Counted from the first letter of the stretch, positions 30,948-39,811 are shown. The stretch is 44,676 nucleotides of DNA from JBMNOI01 sp050942995 (GCA_050942995.1 JBMNOI010000010.1:1-44676), one strand, 5' to 3'. Notes: a model not told the origin generated them from the letters alone. Program-made: numbers and translations.

Positions 30948-31433
30948 TTATGCCGGCGGCGCGCCTGCCGAGAGGGCGGCGTTGAATGCGCTCAAGAGCA
31001 ACACCAGAACGCCCAACGCGGTGTTGAGCATCAACATCGCCACTTTGAGCCGCTCGATGCGGGGGCCCTGTCTTCGGCCGAGTAACACGCTGCGCACCAG
31101 AGCAACGACCACCATCGATAGCACGGCGATATGTTTGGCCGCCAGGATCGCCGAATAGGTGTTCCCCACCGAGAACAGCCCTGTGAAGGCCGGATTTCGG
31201 CGGCTCATGAGTATGCCGGTGAGGAGCAGTCCGACGATGCTGACATAGACGGCGACGCGCAGACGTCGCTGGATGCCGTCCATCAGCCCGCGCGCCTCCG
31301 GCCCCCTTCCCCAGAGGTGTATGGCCGAGGGTAACACGAACAGGCTCAGACTGACCAGGCCGCCGATCCACACAACGGTGAACAGATCGTGAAGGAATAC
31401 GATCAACGCATAGACGATCTGTCTGGGGGGCAT
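30948..31433 (-). CDS. CopD-like integral membrane protein
   Basis: 161 aa, ATG with AAGGAGA eight bases before. Four membrane segments are visible (~7-33, 60-80, 97-117, 128-152). The first has HDLFTVVWIGGL and the third AAKHIAVLSMVVV, similar to the histidine-bearing helices of the CopD/YozB family, which bind heme or copper in some members. Function is inferred only from this fold. The gene is convergent with the lactate permease, 10 bases apart without a visible terminator, and it is followed upstream by the cupin and Crp genes on the same strand. Confidence 0.7.
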   Translation of the reverse strand: MPPRQIVYALIVFLHDLFTVVWIGGLVSLSLFVLPSAIHLWGRGPEARGLMDGIQRRLRVAVYVSIVGLLLTGILMSRRNPAFTGLFSVGNTYSAILAAKHIAVLSMVVVALVRSVLLGRRQGPRIERLKVAMLMLNTALGVLVLLLSAFNAALSAGAPPA

Positions 31434-31506
31434 GGGCGATCTCCTTTCCGCCAGGGTATGGCGCAGCTCGCCCCTTTGCGAACCGTGCCATCAGATCATC
31501 GGATCG

Positions 31507-31845
31507 TTAGAGGATGCGCGTCTTTTCCTTCTGCGCCGGAGTCTTGACCACCAGAAAACGGAACACCTCCTCCGATGGGTTCATCAGGCGATGGGGAATG
31601 CGCGCCGGACTGACGACGAGCATATCCCGCGATACCTCCTGCTGTTCGCCGCCGATCTCGACGATGCCGCCCCCTTCCAGGATGTAAAAGAATACGTCCA
31701 CCGGCGTCGAGTGCAGCTTGAGCGATTCGCCCGGCTGCAGCGTCACCATCGTCACCTGGACATGCTCCGATTGATGCAACGGCCGCGCGCTAACCTGATG
31801 CGGATTGGGGCCTTCCTGAGCCTCTAATGAGTAAATGATCTGCAT
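31507..31845 (-). CDS. Cupin domain protein
   Basis: 112 aa, ATG with GGAGGG four bases before. A single cupin barrel: LQPGESLKLHSTPVDVFFYILEG (motif 1) and LVVSPARIPHRLMNPS (motif 2). Motif 1 has only one histidine (H44 region) instead of HxH, and motif 2 has one (PHR); the metal site is therefore reduced. It may bind a small ligand without metal catalysis. It lies 118 bases downstream of the Crp/Fnr gene on the same strand and could be its target or partner. Confidence 0.82.
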   Translation of the reverse strand: MQIIYSLEAQEGPNPHQVSARPLHQSEHVQVTMVTLQPGESLKLHSTPVDVFFYILEGGGIVEIGGEQQEVSRDMLVVSPARIPHRLMNPSEEVFRFLVVKTPAQKEKTRIL

Positions 31846-31963
31846 TTTCCCTCCGGTAATGGTTGGTCATGATCTATCTCGAGCATAGCACAATCATGCG
31901 AGAGAGTCTCAGACTTTTGTCGAATTACCGGAGCGGATGGGGAGAGACGATGAGGCGGGATGG

Positions 31964-32644
31964 CTACTCGTGGGCGGCTTTGGTCTCCAGCCCTTCCCGA
32001 TCGAGGATCTCGATGCGGGTGCGTTCGATACGGATGAGGTTTTCGTCGGCCAGGCCGCGCAGGGCGCGGCTGAGCACGTCGAGCACAGTACCCAGTCGGG
32101 CGGCTATCTCGGTCTGCGTGGCCCAGCGGCGTCGGGGCAATACACCGTCGACCGATTCCTGTAGCAGAAAGCGGGCCAGCCTCGCCTCGACGGTGTGCAG
32201 CGACAGATCCTCTACCAGCCCCAGCAGATACTGTGTGCGATGAGCCAGAGCGACGATCATGGCCCGCGCCAGCCCCGGATGCTCGTCGATCAATCGAAAA
32301 AGTGCCGCCCGGGGAACGACCCACAGGTCGACGGGTTCGAGGGCGATGGCTGTGGCGGGGTTGGGCGATCCGCTGAGGACACCCAGTTCATTCAGGCTCT
32401 CGCCGGGACCGACAAAGCGCAGGATCTGTTCGCGTCCCTGAGCTGATACCTTGACCACCTTGAGCCAGCCGGTCTGGATGAAATAGAGCCCCATGCAGGG
32501 CTCTCCCTCGACAAAAATCACCTGCCGGGTGGCATGGTGCTGTCGAACGCTCTGTTGGGCAATCGCCTGCAGGGTGTCCCGGTCGAGATCGGCGAAATAG
32601 GGTATGGCCGAGATGATCGAGATGGCCGGGTGTGCGTCGTTCAT
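31964..32644 (-). CDS. Crp/Fnr family transcription regulator
   Basis: 226 aa, ATG 32644 with GGGAG ten bases before. Residues ~15-125 form the cyclic-nucleotide-binding barrel (FVEGEPCMGLYFIQTGWLKV, then GPGESLNELGVL); residues ~150-215 contain the HTH with TQTEIAARLGTVLDVLSRALR. The N-terminal cysteine cluster of FNR is missing, so it is not an oxygen-sensing Fe-S type. In the phosphate-binding cassette the cAMP-type RxS is replaced by NP-ATA, so cAMP may not be the ligand. Autoregulation or control of the cupin and CopD-like genes is inferred from order only. Confidence 0.92.
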   Translation of the reverse strand: MNDAHPAISIISAIPYFADLDRDTLQAIAQQSVRQHHATRQVIFVEGEPCMGLYFIQTGWLKVVKVSAQGREQILRFVGPGESLNELGVLSGSPNPATAIALEPVDLWVVPRAALFRLIDEHPGLARAMIVALAHRTQYLLGLVEDLSLHTVEARLARFLLQESVDGVLPRRRWATQTEIAARLGTVLDVLSRALRGLADENLIRIERTRIEILDREGLETKAAHE

Positions 32645-32741
32645 TGCACTCTACTCCCTTCCGGTTCACATTATGGTGAACGCGTTCGGGGCGTCAACAG
32701 GCGCCCGGGGGTCCTGCCGCGGAGAGAATAGCAGGAGCATT

Positions 32742-32771
32742 TTGTTTTCCCAGAGCTTTGTGCTACATTAT
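32742..32771 (+). promoter_or_regulatory. Candidate promoter of the rsgA leader
   Basis: TTGTTT (32742-32747), 18 bases, CATTAT (32766-32771); TACATT (32764-32769) at 16 bases is an alternative -10. Divergent from the Crp/Fnr gene. Confidence 0.5.
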
Positions 32772-32825
32772 GCGGGGCATCGCGCTGTGCGAGCCAAAAG
32801 AACACCCCTCAAAAGGAGGCTTCTC

Positions 32826-32879
32826 ATGCAAGTCACTATCCATACAACCCGGGTCGATGTGGAACAACCGGGCTCGTGA
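32826..32879 (+). CDS. 17-codon ORF with perfect RBS (leader peptide or gene remnant)
   Basis: ATG 32826 is preceded at ideal distance by AAAAGGAGG (32811-32819), the best RBS in this region; TGA is at 32877. The peptide begins MQVTIHTTRVDVE. This resembles the first strand of HPF/RaiA-type proteins, so it could be the start of a truncated ribosome-associated gene. It could also be a leader peptide: two hairpins follow (32911-32932, 32954-32971) before rsgA at 33095. The evidence for translation is the RBS and candidate promoter. Confidence 0.5.
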   Translation: MQVTIHTTRVDVEQPGS

Positions 32880-32910
32880 GCTGATCGTCTCTTTTGGATA
32901 GGTGACCTGG

Positions 32911-32971
32911 CCGTGAGGCGCCCGCCTCATGGTTGATCGATGCTCTCCCTGAAGAGAAGGCACGCCTTCTC
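32911..32971 (+). promoter_or_regulatory. Two hairpins between the 17-codon ORF and rsgA
   Basis: CCGTGAGGC (32911-32919) pairs with GCCTCATGG (32924-32932) with one G-U; GAGAAGG (32954-32960) pairs with CCTTCTC (32965-32971) around CACG. Neither has a T-run. The remaining ~120 bases before rsgA show no ORF. Confidence 0.55.
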
Positions 32972-33094
32972 CTCTACCCCTTTCCTCAGACGATTCCTCA
33001 CCGAGCCACCGTTGAGATTGCCCGGACCGATTGCGGTTTTCTTTGACATCCATCATCGTGGACCTGTTCCTGATGATGATCGGGAGGAATCGAG

Positions 33095-34174
33095 TTGGAC
33101 CTCGAGCTATTCGGCTGGAACGCCGTTCTGGCGGAGCATTTTGCGTCCCTGCATCGTGGCGACCCATCGCTGGTGGCCGCGCGCGTAGTATGCGGATATC
33201 GTGAACAGTATCACGTCTGGAGCGAGATCGGTGAGCTGACCGCCCGCGTCTCCGGGCGGATGATGCACGCCGCCGCGTCGCGGGCGGATTATCCCGCCGT
33301 GGGCGACTGGGTGGCGCTGCAACCGCGCCCGAATGAAGGGGTGGGCACCATCCACGCCGTGTTGCCGCGACGCAGCGCCTTTATGCGACAGGCGTCGAGC
33401 GGCACGACGGAAGCCCAGGTGGTGGCCGCCAACGTCGACACCCTCTTTCTCGTCAGCGCGATGGATCAGGACCTCAACCCCCGACGCATCGAGCGGTATC
33501 TGACGCTGGTCTGGGAGTGCGGAGCCGATCCGGTGATCGTGCTGAACAAGGCCGATGCCTGTCCCGACGCCGCCGGGCCTGTGAAGGATGTGGAGGCCAT
33601 CGCGGCCGGTGTGCCGGTGTATGCCGTCAGCGCCGTGACCGGCGCAGGGCTGGACGAGCTACAGCGCTATCTGCTGCCCGGCGTTACCGTCGCGCTGCTG
33701 GGCTCCTCGGGCGTGGGCAAATCCACCCTCATCAACCGATTGCTGGGCGAGGAGCGCCTCAAGACCGGCGCCGTGCGCGATGACGACCACCGCGGTCGAC
33801 ATACCACCACCCATCGCGAGCTGTTGTTGATTCCCTGTGGGGCGTTGATGATCGATACGCCGGGCATGCGCGCGCTGCAACTGTGGAACGAGACCGGGAG
33901 CCTGGAGGATACCTTTGGCGATGTCGAAGCGCTGGTGACGATGTGCCGCTTTGCCGATTGTCGCCACGGGGCCGAGCCGGGCTGTGCCGTACAGGCTGCT
34001 CTGGCCGACGGCACGCCGGATCGGGAGCGCTATCAGAGCTATCGCAAACTAGAGCGCGAATTGCGCTATCTGGAGACGCGGCAGGATCAGCGCGCCGCCA
34101 TGGAGGAAAAGAATCGCGGCAAGCGTCTCAGCCGCCGGGTGAAGGATCTGCAAAAGAGCCCGAAACACCGTTGA
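33095..34174 (+). CDS. rsgA: Ribosome small subunit-dependent GTPase A
   Basis: 359 aa, TTG start with GGGAGGA seven bases before. The circularly permuted GTPase order is clear: G4 NKAD (151-154), G1 GSSGVGKST (203-211), switch region with RGRHTTTHRE, and G3 DTPGM (254-258). It follows an N-terminal OB-like domain and ends with a zinc site C284-x4-C289-x-H291-x5-C297 and a basic tail. RsgA checks late 30S maturation. The N-terminal extension WNAVLAEHFAS marks the longer YloQ/YjeQ subgroup. The TTG start and the structured leader may keep expression low. Confidence 0.95.
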   Translation: MDLELFGWNAVLAEHFASLHRGDPSLVAARVVCGYREQYHVWSEIGELTARVSGRMMHAAASRADYPAVGDWVALQPRPNEGVGTIHAVLPRRSAFMRQASSGTTEAQVVAANVDTLFLVSAMDQDLNPRRIERYLTLVWECGADPVIVLNKADACPDAAGPVKDVEAIAAGVPVYAVSAVTGAGLDELQRYLLPGVTVALLGSSGVGKSTLINRLLGEERLKTGAVRDDDHRGRHTTTHRELLLIPCGALMIDTPGMRALQLWNETGSLEDTFGDVEALVTMCRFADCRHGAEPGCAVQAALADGTPDRERYQSYRKLERELRYLETRQDQRAAMEEKNRGKRLSRRVKDLQKSPKHR

Positions 34175-34290
34175 GAGGGAGCGGCGACGTTTCCCGGGGC
34201 AAAGGGCGCATAGGATACGCCGATCCGGAAGCCGTCGTCACCCGACCATGTACGACGAACGCGCATCCACTTTCATTACGGGAGACTGTT

Positions 34291-36084
34291 ATGTCTGCAA
34301 TCAACCCTGTCGTGCAACCGCATTCACACAAACCACGGGGACTGGCGTTGGATCCTCGTCTGAAAAAGTTCCTGTCATACTACAAGCCGTACCTGGGCCT
34401 GTTCGCCTCGGTCATGTTCTGCTCGATCCTTCTGTCCACGATCACCCTCATCCTGCCGCAGGGGGCGCGATATATCACCAAGAATGTGCTGGAAGAGGGC
34501 GCCCCCAACGCGTTGCAGCAGATCCTTGGGGTGGGCGCTCTTATGCTGTTGCTGCTCGTTATCCATACGGGGTGTAACATGTTCGTTGCCTACAAGGGAC
34601 ATGCGCTGGGCGCCTTGATGGAGCGAGATATGCGCAACGAGCTTTTCGGGCACTATCAAAAGCTGTCTTTTACCTTTTACGATAATCAAAAAACGGGACA
34701 GTTGATGAGCCGGATCACCAACGATCTGCTGTCGCTGGCCGAGCTATATCATCACGGCCCCGAAGATCTCGTCATGTTCTTGATCCGATTCGTCGGCGCC
34801 TTTGTCATCCTGATCAATATCAACGCCAAGCTGACCCTGGTCGTCTTTGCCTTTTTGCCGATCATGGCCTTTTATGCGGTCTATTTTCACAAGAGGTTGA
34901 TGGTCGCCCTCAAGATAAACCGGGAACGGATCGGTGACATCAACGCGCAGGTCGAGGATAGCCTCTCGGGCATCCGGGTGGTCAAGTCGTTCGCGAACGA
35001 GGCCATCGAACAGAAAAAGTTTGCCTATGAGAACGATCGTTTCGTCGATAGCCGCAGGAGCATCTATCGAAACGAGGTCCTGTTCTACGAGGGGATGACG
35101 GGTCTCACCCAACTGATCACCATCGTCGTCGTCGTCTTTGGCGGCATCAGTATCCTGAACGTCTCTCTGGATCTGGCGGATCTGGTGACGTTTCTGCTCT
35201 ACATCGGCAACCTGATCGAGCCCATACGGAACCTGAACAATTTCACCCGAAACTATCAGGAGGGCATGACCGGATTCAATCGGTTCATGGAGATCCTGGA
35301 GATCGAGCCGGATATCCGGGATTCGGCCGATGCCGTCGAACCGGATCATGTGCGGGGTCACGTCGAGTTCCGAAATGTCGGCTTTCGCTATGACGGGAGC
35401 CGCAACGACGTTCTGAGGAATGTGTCTCTGACTGCAGTGCCCGGAGACTATATCGCGTTGGTGGGATCCTCTGGCGTCGGCAAGACCACCCTGTGCTCGC
35501 TCATTCCGCGGTTCTACGAGGTTAGCGAGGGGCAGATCCTGCTGGACGGTATCGATATCAGAGAGATCAAGCTGGCCTCTCTGCGGCGGAACGTGGGCGT
35601 CGTTCAGCAGGATGTCTATCTGTTTGCCGGGACGGTGGCCGATAACATCCGCTACGGCAAGCCCGACGCGAGTCGAGAAGAGATCGTTCAAGCGGCTAAA
35701 AGGGCGAACGCCCACGAGTTTATCATGGGCCTGCCCAACGGCTATGATACCGACATCGGCCAGCGCGGAATCAAGTTGTCCGGCGGCCAGAAGCAGAGGC
35801 TGAGCATCGCGCGGGTCTTTTTAAAGAACCCGCCCGTTCTGATCTTTGACGAGGCCACCAGCGCTCTGGACAACGAGAGCGAAAAGGTCGTTCAGGACGC
35901 GCTCGAAATTCTGGCCAGCAACCGTACGACCTTTGTCATCGCCCATCGCCTGTCTACCATCCGGAACGCCAGGCGGATCGTGGTGCTGACCGATCACGGG
36001 ATCGAGGAAGAGGGTACTCATGAGGATCTGATGGCGCTGGACGGCATCTATGCGCGTATGTACAACATGCAGTTCAAGATATAA
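34291..36084 (+). CDS. ABC exporter, fused permease and ATPase (MsbA/LmrA-like)
   Basis: 597 aa. ATG 34291 has GGGAGA six bases before; longer in-frame extensions overlap rsgA. Residues ~36-320 form a six-helix type I exporter domain, containing TFYDNQKTGQLMSRITND and VEDSLSGIRVVKSF coupling regions. The ATPase half has Walker A GSSGVGKTT (392-400), Q-loop VVQQDVYLF, LSGGQ (496-500), Walker B VLIFDEATSALD (516-527) and the H-loop AHRLST. It would act as a homodimer (no partner gene). Lipid or drug export is inferred from the family. It ends 65 bases before the kinase gene. Confidence 0.95.
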   Translation: MSAINPVVQPHSHKPRGLALDPRLKKFLSYYKPYLGLFASVMFCSILLSTITLILPQGARYITKNVLEEGAPNALQQILGVGALMLLLLVIHTGCNMFVAYKGHALGALMERDMRNELFGHYQKLSFTFYDNQKTGQLMSRITNDLLSLAELYHHGPEDLVMFLIRFVGAFVILININAKLTLVVFAFLPIMAFYAVYFHKRLMVALKINRERIGDINAQVEDSLSGIRVVKSFANEAIEQKKFAYENDRFVDSRRSIYRNEVLFYEGMTGLTQLITIVVVVFGGISILNVSLDLADLVTFLLYIGNLIEPIRNLNNFTRNYQEGMTGFNRFMEILEIEPDIRDSADAVEPDHVRGHVEFRNVGFRYDGSRNDVLRNVSLTAVPGDYIALVGSSGVGKTTLCSLIPRFYEVSEGQILLDGIDIREIKLASLRRNVGVVQQDVYLFAGTVADNIRYGKPDASREEIVQAAKRANAHEFIMGLPNGYDTDIGQRGIKLSGGQKQRLSIARVFLKNPPVLIFDEATSALDNESEKVVQDALEILASNRTTFVIAHRLSTIRNARRIVVLTDHGIEEEGTHEDLMALDGIYARMYNMQFKI

Positions 36085-36149
36085 CTTTCCGGAGGGACGG
36101 GGTGCCCGGGTTCCTTTACGGGCATGGCGCCCCGATATGAGGCGACGAC

Positions 36150-36782
36150 ATGTACAATGTGTGTCCGGCCTGCGGGCAGTATAGCGAGGAAGAGATCGAC
36201 CCGGCGGGGCCCCATGCCGTATGCCCCGCCTGTGGTCATCGTCAGCGCTTTCGACGGTTGCCGCTCTTTGTCATCACCGGCGCCAGCGGCGCGGGCAAGA
36301 CCGTCGTCTGCCTGGGGCTGGTGGAGGTGTTGCGCGAGTGCGTGGTGCTGGAGAGTGACATCCTCTGGCGATCCGAGTTCGACCGGCCCGAGGAGGATTA
36401 CCGCACCTATCGCAACCTGTGGCTGCGTCTGGTCAAGAATATCGCTCAGGGTAGGCGGCCGGTGGTGCTGTGTGGCAGCGTCGTGCCCGACGGATTCGAG
36501 CGCTGCCCGGAGCGCCGCTACCTGAGCGGTATCCACTATCTGGCGCTGGTGTGCGACGATGACGAGCTGATCCGCCGATTGCGGGCGCGCCCCGTCTGGC
36601 GCGGTTCATCGGACGAGGCGTTTATCGAGCGGATGCTGAATTTCAACGGCTGGTTTCGTCGGAATGCCGCCGGCTCGCAGCCGCCTGTCGATCTGCTGGA
36701 TACCACGCACATCACCGTGGACGAGACCGTGGCCCGTGTGGCGGATTGGGTACGTGCGCGGTGGCCCGCGCTGAAAGGGTAG
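36150..36782 (+). CDS. Zinc-ribbon P-loop nucleoside/shikimate-kinase-like protein
   Basis: 210 aa, ATG after GAGGCG. Residues 1-30 form a zinc ribbon with CPAC pairs (C5, C8, C25, C28). Next comes a P-loop GASGAGKT (44-51) and a kinase-like body with VVLESDILWR (putative Asp of the substrate/Mg site), VVLCGSVVPDGFERCPE and ALVCDDDELIRRLRARPVWR, where the Arg-rich LID is typical of small-molecule kinases. The C-terminus has LLDTTHITVDETVARVADWV, as in AAA_18/33-like kinases. The substrate is not identifiable. The stop is followed after two bases by the methyltransferase ATG. Confidence 0.8.
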   Translation: MYNVCPACGQYSEEEIDPAGPHAVCPACGHRQRFRRLPLFVITGASGAGKTVVCLGLVEVLRECVVLESDILWRSEFDRPEEDYRTYRNLWLRLVKNIAQGRRPVVLCGSVVPDGFERCPERRYLSGIHYLALVCDDDELIRRLRARPVWRGSSDEAFIERMLNFNGWFRRNAAGSQPPVDLLDTTHITVDETVARVADWVRARWPALKG

Positions 36783-36784
36783 AT

Positions 36785-37648
36785 ATGCAAGAGCCTGCGG
36801 CCACGACTCTTGACACCATCTCTCCGGCGCTGCGTGATGCGCTGGATGGCTGGCGTCTGCCCGAGGGCGAAATTGACTTGAGCAAGGCGATCGACCGTAT
36901 GGTGCGGCCGGCGCTGGCCCGGGGAGTGCTGGGCTCGGGCAGCGCCACGGCCATTGTCGGTGGCGCCCACTATCATCTGGGGGGCCGGCAGGATACCGAC
37001 GAACTGGCCGCGCTGGCCGGCCTGACCGCCGCCGACCGGGTGGTGGATGTCTGCTGCTTTATCGGGGGACCCGCCGCCCATCTGGCCGCCACCCTAGGCT
37101 GTCACGTCACCGGCGTCGATTGCGATGTTCGCTCTATTGCGGCCGCCCGGCGCATTGCGGCGTTGTGTGGGCTGGAGGATCGGCTGGCGTTCGATGTGGC
37201 CGACGCCGCCCACATGCCCTATGCCGACGGCCAATTCACCGTGGTGTGGTGCCAGGGATCGTTGAATCACGACGAGGCCTGGCTGAACGAGTTCGACCGC
37301 GTGCTGGCGCCGGGCGGATGCCTGGCCCTCACCTTTGCCATCCGGGGGCCCGATCCGGACGATGACGCCCCACGCTGGACGCTGGATGATGTGGCGGCGC
37401 GAGTGCGCGCCATGGGCTATATCCTGTGTCACGTGGAGGATATCACCGAACGGGATATCACCCTCGGTTGGGAGGCGCTGGGGCAGGCGCTGGACGAGGA
37501 TGAGGACGAGTTCACGGCCCTTCTGGGCCCGGAATGGGGGGTCAAAGCCCGCGCCCGCTTTCGGCGCGAGATCGAGACCATGCGCGCCGGCCGCTGGGGC
37601 AACGGGCGCCTGGTGGTGGTCAAGCATGGGGAGGCACGGCGACGATGA
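36785..37648 (+). CDS. SAM-dependent methyltransferase 1 of a tandem pair
   Basis: 287 aa. ATG 36785 follows the kinase stop by two bases, with AAAGGGTAG as RBS; an earlier in-frame ATG lies within the kinase gene. Motif I is VVDVCCFIGGPA (86-97), an unusual cysteine-rich variant of the usual D-x-GCGxG. VTGVDCDVRSIAAAR (motif II) and VVWCQGSLNHDEAWLNEFDRVLAPGG follow. The fold is that of UbiE/phosphoethanolamine-type methyltransferases, and the substrate is unknown. The stop overlaps the next ATG as ATGA, indicating coupled translation. Confidence 0.87.
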   Translation: MQEPAATTLDTISPALRDALDGWRLPEGEIDLSKAIDRMVRPALARGVLGSGSATAIVGGAHYHLGGRQDTDELAALAGLTAADRVVDVCCFIGGPAAHLAATLGCHVTGVDCDVRSIAAARRIAALCGLEDRLAFDVADAAHMPYADGQFTVVWCQGSLNHDEAWLNEFDRVLAPGGCLALTFAIRGPDPDDDAPRWTLDDVAARVRAMGYILCHVEDITERDITLGWEALGQALDEDEDEFTALLGPEWGVKARARFRREIETMRAGRWGNGRLVVVKHGEARRR

Positions 37649-38421
37649 ACGCTCTGGTCTATTCGGCGAGCTATGACGATCCGTTGCTGGCCGAGCTGTA
37701 CGACCAGTTCGTGACCGATACCGATGATATCGCATTGTTGCGGCGTCTGATCGCCGAAACGCGAGATGGGCCGTGGCGCATCCTGGAGTGCTTTTGCGGT
37801 ACAGGGCGCATTCTGACGCCGCTGGCCGCCGACGGTCATGATGTCACCGGCATCGAGATCTCGCCGGCCATGCTGGATCGGGCGGCGGCGCGGGTGGCCG
37901 CACTGGGGGCCGACGTCACCGCGCGGGTGACGCTGCGCACGGGCGACGTGGTCGAGGGCGGCTGGGGCGCGGGGTTCGATCTGGTCGTTATGGGCGCTAA
38001 CGCGTTGTACGAACTGCCCTCGGCCGATTTGCAGGCGCGTTGCATCGCTCACACCCGCGAGGCGCTGCATTCCGGCGGTTATCTGTTTGTGGATAACGAC
38101 GATTATCGGGGAGGCTGGGAGAGAGGACCGTTCGGCCGGGAGCGTGTGATTTTCGAGGGCTATGGCATGGATGGCCGCTATGGTCGCTGGAGTATGGAGA
38201 ACATGGCATGGGATGACGAGGCGGCCGTGTTGACCATGCGGAGGCGCTGGCTGGTGCGCGATGCTGACGGCGCCGAGCATCGGGATGAGTATATCGGCCG
38301 CAAGCATCCGGTCAGCCGGCTCGAGGTGGAGGGCTGGCTGCGCGAGCGGGGGTTTACCATCGTAGAGCAGTGCGGCGACCGACAGAGGCGGGCGACCTTC
38401 TGGGCGCGATGGGACGGGTAA
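37645..38421 (+). CDS. SAM-dependent methyltransferase 2 of a tandem pair
   Basis: 258 aa. ATG 37645 overlaps the previous stop (ATGA); GGGAGG lies ten bases upstream. Motif I is ILECFCGTGRILTPLA (46-61), motif II VTGIEISPAMLDRAA, then VTLRTGDVVEGG and LVVMGANALYELPS, and LHSGGYLFVDNDDY as post-motif. The C-terminal half is beta-rich with MRRRWLVRDADGAEHRDEYIG. It is distinct from its neighbour in the N-terminus but shares the fold. Substrate unknown; the tight order kinase-MT-MT suggests one small-molecule pathway. Confidence 0.88.
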   Translation: MNALVYSASYDDPLLAELYDQFVTDTDDIALLRRLIAETRDGPWRILECFCGTGRILTPLAADGHDVTGIEISPAMLDRAAARVAALGADVTARVTLRTGDVVEGGWGAGFDLVVMGANALYELPSADLQARCIAHTREALHSGGYLFVDNDDYRGGWERGPFGRERVIFEGYGMDGRYGRWSMENMAWDDEAAVLTMRRRWLVRDADGAEHRDEYIGRKHPVSRLEVEGWLRERGFTIVEQCGDRQRRATFWARWDG

Positions 38422-38468
38422 AACGGGGGATGATCTCACCCTGACGGCGGCTCGTCCCTTTTCAAATC

Positions 38469-38497
38469 TTGACGATCGCGCTCGCAGACGCTACCCT
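38469..38497 (+). promoter_or_regulatory. Promoter of the enolase-superfamily gene
   Basis: TTGACG (38469-38474), 17 bases, TACCCT (38492-38497), followed by a ~40-base leader and AGGAGG. Confidence 0.6.
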
Positions 38498-38542
38498 GTG
38501 CCTGCATTGAATCGGTAGATATTTCCCCCGACAGGAGGCGGC

Positions 38543-39724
38543 ATGAAGGTCACCAGCGTCGAAATCTTTGATATCCATATCGATAACTGGCCCCAATGGC
38601 ACCCCGTCGTCGTACGAGTGAACACCGACGAGGGCATCAGCGGTCTGGGTGAGGTGGGCCTGGCCATTGGCACCGGTCACTCGGCCGGCGTGGGCATGGC
38701 CAAAGACATCGCCGAGCAATTCATGCTGGGCGTGGACCCGTTCAACACCGAGAAATTGTGGGACGACATGTTCCGCCATACCTTCTGGGCGCAGGGGGGC
38801 GGACCGGTGGTATATGGCGGCATGAGCGCCATGGATATCGCCCTGTGGGATATCAAGGGCAAAGCGCTGGGCCTGCCGCTGTACAAGCTTCTGGGCGGCA
38901 AGACGAATCTGCGCCTGCGTACTTATGCCAGCCAGATCCAATTCGGCTGGAATCCCAAAAAGCGCGAGGTGCTCACGCGTCCGGAGGAGTATGCCGAGGT
39001 CACCCGGCAGGTAATGGCCGAGGGGTACGACTGTGTCAAGATCGACCCGGTGATCTTTGACCTGGAGGGAAATCGCGCCGCCTGGAACCTGACTAACATC
39101 TTTTCTCAGGACCGTCTCGCTCTCTTTCGCGAGCGCATTGCCGCTGTGCGCGAGGCGGGCGGGCCAGACCTGGACATCATCGTGGAGATGCATTCGCTTC
39201 TCAGCACCACCACCGCCATCCAGCTGGCCGACGTGTTCGAGGAATTCGACTGTTTCTTCTATGAAGAGCCGGTGAACTATTTGAACGAAAAGCTGCACTC
39301 CATGGTGGCCCATAACGTGCGAACCCCTACGGCGGCGGGCGAGCACCTCTACACCCGCTGGGGCTATCGTGAGTATTTCGAGAATCAGTCACTGGCCGTC
39401 ATCCAGCCCGACCTGGCGCTGGTGGGTGGCATCAGCGAGGGGAAAAAGATATGCGACTATGCCCACATCTATGATATCACCGTGCAGTGCCATGTCTGCG
39501 GCAGCCCGGTGGCCATTGCGGCGGCATTGCACCTCGAGACGGCCATCCCCAACTTTATCATCCACGAGCACCACACTAACGCCATCAAAGAGGCCAATAT
39601 CGCCATCTGCCAGCAGAACTATCAGCCGGCAGGTGGCTTTTACGAGGTGCCGGAATCACCGGGACTGGGTGTGGACCTCAACGATGATTTCGTCAAGCGC
39701 TCACCGCATATCGTCGTAAAGTAA
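38543..39724 (+). CDS. Mandelate racemase / muconate lactonizing (enolase superfamily) dehydratase-like protein
   Basis: 393 aa, ATG with AGGAGGC five bases before. Capping domain 1-125, then a TIM barrel. Metal ligands: E215 in VEMHS (with H217 two residues later), E241/E242 in YEEP and E267 in GEHLY. The general base region includes GYDCVKIDP (161-169), which carries K166; it lacks the K-x-K pair of racemases. The E/D-x-H at the first ligand and the C-terminal VQCHVCGSP histidine resemble mannonate/galactonate dehydratases. An acid-sugar dehydratase is the most likely role, substrate undefined. It is transcribed alone, with a terminator at 39812. Confidence 0.9.
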   Translation: MKVTSVEIFDIHIDNWPQWHPVVVRVNTDEGISGLGEVGLAIGTGHSAGVGMAKDIAEQFMLGVDPFNTEKLWDDMFRHTFWAQGGGPVVYGGMSAMDIALWDIKGKALGLPLYKLLGGKTNLRLRTYASQIQFGWNPKKREVLTRPEEYAEVTRQVMAEGYDCVKIDPVIFDLEGNRAAWNLTNIFSQDRLALFRERIAAVREAGGPDLDIIVEMHSLLSTTTAIQLADVFEEFDCFFYEEPVNYLNEKLHSMVAHNVRTPTAAGEHLYTRWGYREYFENQSLAVIQPDLALVGGISEGKKICDYAHIYDITVQCHVCGSPVAIAAALHLETAIPNFIIHEHHTNAIKEANIAICQQNYQPAGGFYEVPESPGLGVDLNDDFVKRSPHIVVK

Positions 39725-39783
39725 GACCGATTTGAGCATGGGCGGCTCTCACCGGGATGACGATGCCTCTCCGACGGGATTGC

Positions 39784-39807
39784 CCGGCCGTGTTCGAACA
39801 CGGCCGG
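39784..39807. repeat. Perfect 24-base palindrome
   Basis: CCGGCCGTGTTC joined directly to its complement GAACACGGCCGG (39784-39807). It sits just before the terminator at 39812 and could be an mRNA 3'-end stem or a protein-binding site. Confidence 0.8.
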
Positions 39808-39811
39808 AATC

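Noticed and set aside
32763..33167. Minus-strand frame of 134 codons over the rsgA leader
   Set aside because: No RBS, no domain, overlaps the start of rsgA in antisense.
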